Source: Sergeia podlipaevii
Taxonomy: Eukaryota; Euglenozoa; Kinetoplastea; Trypanosomatida; Trypanosomatidae
DNA: 64,000 nucleotides
Assembly: GCA_030849805.1 (NCBI GenBank)
Contig: JASANZ010002253.1
Location: forward strand, 50,559 to 114,558
Reading direction: 5' to 3'
A program made the position numbers and the translations under genes. The notes beneath the pieces are model-generated. The model ran no database searches, was not told the origin of the DNA, and saw nothing but the letters and a program-made list of their open reading frames with translations. How positions within the stretch are numbered: position 1 is the stretch's first letter; every line of letters starts with the position of its first letter. Positions 61,137 to 64,000 of this stretch are shown piece by piece.

Positions 61137-61156
61137 TATATATATATATATATATA
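61137..61156. repeat. (TA)n microsatellite
   Basis: A 20-bp perfect TA run in the flank downstream of GST-fold copy 2. Confidence 0.9.
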
Positions 61157-61803
61157 CATGTTTCTTGCTAGAGTGTCTCTTCATGTTAGCAGGGATAGGC
61201 AAGTGGGAAAAGAAGATGTGAAAGAGCTTTTCTTCCGTGTGCGCGCACGTTTATTGCAAAAGAAATTGCTCCTTCTCTTTGTAGCAGCTTATGCTATTTC
61301 CTGTTGTTATTGTTTTTTTTTCATCTCTTGTAACTCCTTCATTTACAAAAAAAAAAAAAAAAAAAGAGGGGTCCAACAAATTTGTTAAGACCATGCAATG
61401 AATGGTTATGCATTGTTGTTTCAGGCATATAGGCAGAGAGTATCTATGTTGAAGGAGGATCATTGTAAGGGCCTGTAAAATGTCTAAAAATAAATCATGA
61501 GAAGATCGTTGTGTAGGTGGGAAAGGTACGTCAATACTTATTTTTTTGTCTGGTTTTTTTTTGTATACATATGAATTTATTGTTGATTATTTTTTATTTT
61601 TGCTTTCTATTGCAAAACGGAAGAAAGGGGCTTTTGATGTTCCCTTCTTTGTTTGTTTCAAGGATGAATTGAATGCCTGCAAAAGTGATAATAATAAAAC
61701 AAGAAATTATATTATGCTTTTAAGTGTAATAAGATAAGTTCATATACTCCGTCGAGTCACCGTCACCTTCTTTTCTCTGACTTGCTGCTGAGTATTTATG
61801 ATG

Positions 61804-61858
61804 TTTTTTTTTCTTGCTCGATCATACTACTCATTTTCTGTGCTTTTCTACGCAACAG
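61804..61858 (+). promoter_or_regulatory. Predicted trans-splice acceptor, 40-codon gene
   Basis: A T/C-rich stretch followed by CGCAACAG (AG 61857-61858) lies 81 nt before ATG 61940, supporting the short ORF as a separate mRNA. Confidence 0.5.
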
Positions 61859-61939
61859 ATCTGCTATTTATTTATCTACTTAGTATCAAGCATTACCTAC
61901 TACAACAACAGCAACAATTACTTGCTTACAAAGGGAAAT

Positions 61940-62062
61940 ATGTACCGCGCCGCCGTCGCTATTGCCGCAAGCACCACTGTTGTCATCACTCCCATGGTGT
62001 GGCTCTCCATCAGTCGCAAGAAGGCTCACTCTGCCCAGGCCAAGAAGCACGGCGGCCATTAA
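61940..62062 (+). CDS. 40-residue single-pass membrane microprotein
   Basis: A short ORF from ATG 61940 to TAA 62062 encodes 40 residues starting MYRAAVAIAASTTVVITPMV. A hydrophobic helix (about residues 4-24) is followed by a basic, His/Lys-rich tail (SRKKAHSAQAKKHGGH). Three things support it as real. Nearly all codons are C/G-ending (GCC, GTC, ATC, CTC, TCC, AAG, CAC, GGC), while the surrounding DNA is AT-rich. A long pyrimidine-rich tract lies upstream (61804-61850) with AG at 61857-61858, giving a plausible 81-nt 5' leader. It also fills an otherwise empty 2.7-kb gap between genes. Very short single-helix proteins of this kind occur as accessory subunits of trypanosomatid respiratory complexes, ATP synthase or outer-membrane translocases; which one cannot be told. 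Confidence 0.72.
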   Translation: MYRAAVAIAASTTVVITPMVWLSISRKKAHSAQAKKHGGH

Positions 62063-63571
62063 GCACGCGGAGAGAGGAGGTACATAGCGCACGAAAATAT
62101 ATATATATTAATAGGAAACTGAAGCAGAAGCTTCTTATTTACTTTTTGTCAAAAAGGTGTCATTTTTTTCTTTTGCTTTTCTTCAGTTCTTCGAACGATA
62201 GGTATCTACGCCAGCTGTACGTATTGCTCCTTTTTCACTGTATTGAGGAAGGAGAGGGGGGGACGTTGAGTTAGAGGGAGAGAGAGATGCATTACTTGTT
62301 GTGCTTGCTGAGGTAGCAATCACAAAGTATGCATGGGTGTGTGTGTGTGTGCTTTAGCTGAAAGAGGCTAAGCACTAACACGCATACGTGTTCACCTACC
62401 ACGCCATGCCATGAGGGGGAACTTGAGCGTGACTCAAAAAAAAAAAAAAAAAATACAAGGAGGAAGGTGGGGAGAGCACAGACAACATTCCGATCATAAT
62501 GGACTATAGTTAGGAAACCACACGCATATATCTATCAAACCAGTAGCAAGGTGTTTTTTTTTTCTTTACCGCAATGCTGTGCTGTGCGCTGGCACTTTTT
62601 TTTAGTGTTAACGCGTTCTACGCAATTTACATATATTGCTGTTTCCTCCTTCTCTCTCTGCTGTTGCAAAAAGAGAGGGTAGGCTACTCTAATCAGGGAA
62701 GAAAAAAAAAAACAGCATCTACTTATCTATTGATGTATGTGGGTGCTAGGGGGAGATTGCTCCACTCCATTGAAGGGAGATATTCTCTCAGGGCAAAAAA
62801 AAAACTCTCAAAAAAAAAAAAAAACGTATCTTAGTGTTATATTTTATTCTTATTTTTTTTTCTGTTTCTGCATTTTGCTTGCGCGCCTGTCTCTCCCGCT
62901 GCCAACATATTTCATTTCATTTTTTATCTGCTGATTAATATTTGCGGGGATGAGTGTCATTTTGTGTTTGTGTGTGTGTGTGTGCGTGCGCGCACGTGTA
63001 TAGCTTTAGTGGGAGAAGGCATTCGTGTTGCTGTGTTGAGAGGGACAGACAGACGAGACAATTGCTGAAGCACATGCGAAGCATAGTTAGACCAAACGGG
63101 TATCTGAAAAGGAAACTCTATTTTTGTCACATCTCTTTTTTGGGGGGAGGGAGGAGGTTGCTGAAAGCTGCACGTGATTTTCTTTGTGGACCGAAATCTA
63201 GTTCAATAACTTTATCATTTCTCCTCTTTTTTCTCATTTTTTTTTTTTTTGCACTGCACAATCAAAAGTGGGGGTACGTACTTTTTAAAAAAAGAGGGCA
63301 TCAAAGCCTGCATTCATACATTTTACAACTTGTACTTCTTTTTTTTTACCATAGTTTCGCCTTCTTTGAAAACAAACAAAATTGTTACTTTACAATTTAT
63401 TGCGTTATAGTCATATACAGATATATATTTTTTTGAGGTATTGGCTTATTTTTATAGAGATATTTGGAGGGGCCTACCTCTATATACGCATACACATTTA
63501 TCTATTCATACGAGAACAAAAAAGGGAGGAAAAAGAAACGGAAAACACTAGCGGTATATCTTTTTGTTCCC
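62063..63571 (+). other. Intergenic region, 1.5 kb
   Basis: It holds A and T runs and two TG tracts (near 62337 and 62968). Predicted ORFs run through homopolymers and are not credible. No gene seen. Confidence 0.65.
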
Positions 63572-64000
63572 ATGTCCGCTCCCACTCCTCTTATCTTTGC
63601 AGAAGAAGGAAAGCCGCTCCCATCGCAGCGCGAAGCCACTCTTCGATTTATTCAGCGCAATGGACCCAAGAAACCCAACCACGTCCCTCCTTCAGAGCTA
63701 CCACCTGAGGTCCTCATCCCGCCACAGGCTCCGGCAATCAATCTGCGAGCTCCGTTCTCGCCAGACCGACAGCCACCCAATCCTCCACTTCCTACCGTGG
63801 ACCCACCAAGACAACTACGCGCCTATGAGCACTCACCTCCTACAAAAAAAACCAGCACTCCCGCGGCACCTCAGCCTGCTGCGCCAGCTAGTACTCCGCT
63901 CCTTCAGCCAAAGACGGCGCCGTCTAGAGCACCCCCTGCCTCTGGTGCCAATCCACCACTTATTACACAAACAAAGCCTAATGGGTTGCTGCCGTCACAA
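63572..64000 (+). CDS. Proline-rich protein, N-terminal part (3' end outside window)
   Basis: The frame from ATG 63572 stays open to the last base (143 codons, no stop), so the gene continues beyond the window. It begins MSAPTPLIFAEEGKPLPSQR, with a short helical segment (EATLRFIQRNG), and then becomes very rich in Pro, Ala and Thr with repeated P-P-x patterns (VPPSELPPEVLIPPQAPAI, LQPKTAPSRAPPASGANPPL). GC content rises sharply at the ATG compared with the T-rich intergenic DNA before it, a good coding sign. No domain is visible in this part. Proline-rich leaders are often protein-interaction or linker regions (SH3, WW or profilin ligands in other eukaryotes), but nothing here decides the function. 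Confidence 0.75.
   Translation, partial: MSAPTPLIFAEEGKPLPSQREATLRFIQRNGPKKPNHVPPSELPPEVLIPPQAPAINLRAPFSPDRQPPNPPLPTVDPPRQLRAYEHSPPTKKTSTPAAPQPAAPASTPLLQPKTAPSRAPPASGANPPLITQTKPNGLLPSQ

Larger units (their letters stand above)
60824..61939 (+). other. Intergenic region, 1.1 kb
   Basis: It holds TG repeats near 60977, a (TA)n run at 61137-61156, an A18-type run near 61347 and, at the end, the splice signal of the 40-codon gene (AG 61857-61858). Confidence 0.65.

Noticed and set aside
1..64000. Search for tRNA, rRNA, spliced-leader arrays, CRISPR, retroposons and strand switches
   Set aside because: No convincing tRNA B-box, long repeat array, reverse transcriptase motif or minus-strand gene was seen by eye. 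Small noncoding RNAs or short retroposon remnants could still be missed without a search.

Overview
The window comes from the nuclear genome of a trypanosomatid (Kinetoplastea). All convincing genes are intronless and lie head to tail on the + strand. They are separated by AT-rich intergenic DNA full of T runs, A runs and microsatellites. Many starts are preceded by a polypyrimidine tract and an AG, the layout expected of trans-splice acceptors in a polycistronic unit. TAA, TAG and TGA all end genes, so the code is standard. Protein families include AP-3 sigma, TCTP, PWP1, MUS81 and a RecQ helicase. The genus cannot be fixed from the sequence alone. Long intergenic regions argue against a compact genome such as Phytomonas, and a Leishmaniinae or Strigomonadinae-like organism is plausible.

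Layout. 0-5 kb: the 3' part of an ABCC-type transporter with unusually decayed ATPase motifs, then a probable mitochondrial protein. 5.7-18 kb: a 2,814-residue WD40 protein, a START-domain lipid-transfer protein and the ribosome-biogenesis WD40 protein PWP1. 18-28 kb: TCTP, a MUS81-type nuclease and a large RecQ/BLM-type helicase. 29-34 kb: AP-3 sigma, an unknown 738-residue protein and a codon-optimised leucine-rich repeat protein. 34-46 kb: a double-RRM RNA-binding protein isolated between gaps of 2.8 and 6.7 kb. 46-57 kb: two serine-rich proteins of unknown function, a UBAC2-like rhomboid/UBA membrane protein and a RUN-domain protein. 57-64 kb: a tandem pair of membrane-anchored GST-fold (FAXC/metaxin-like) genes, a 40-codon membrane microprotein and the start of a proline-rich gene that runs off the window.

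The genes do not form a metabolic operon. In trypanosomatids neighbours share a primary transcript but are controlled after transcription, through trans-splicing, 3' UTRs and codon use. The sequence fits this: TCTP, the LRR protein and the 40-codon ORF are strongly C/G-ending in codon choice, while the low-complexity genes beside them are not. The only suggestive functional neighbourhood is MUS81 next to RecQ (joint-molecule processing), which may be chance.

I found no bacterial-type, CRISPR, viral or transposon system. The items most worth a second look are the degenerate ABC transporter, the MUS81 active-site insertion, the mosaic tandem GST-fold pair, the 40-codon microprotein, the RNA-binding-protein gene desert and a perfect stem-loop downstream of the LRR gene.
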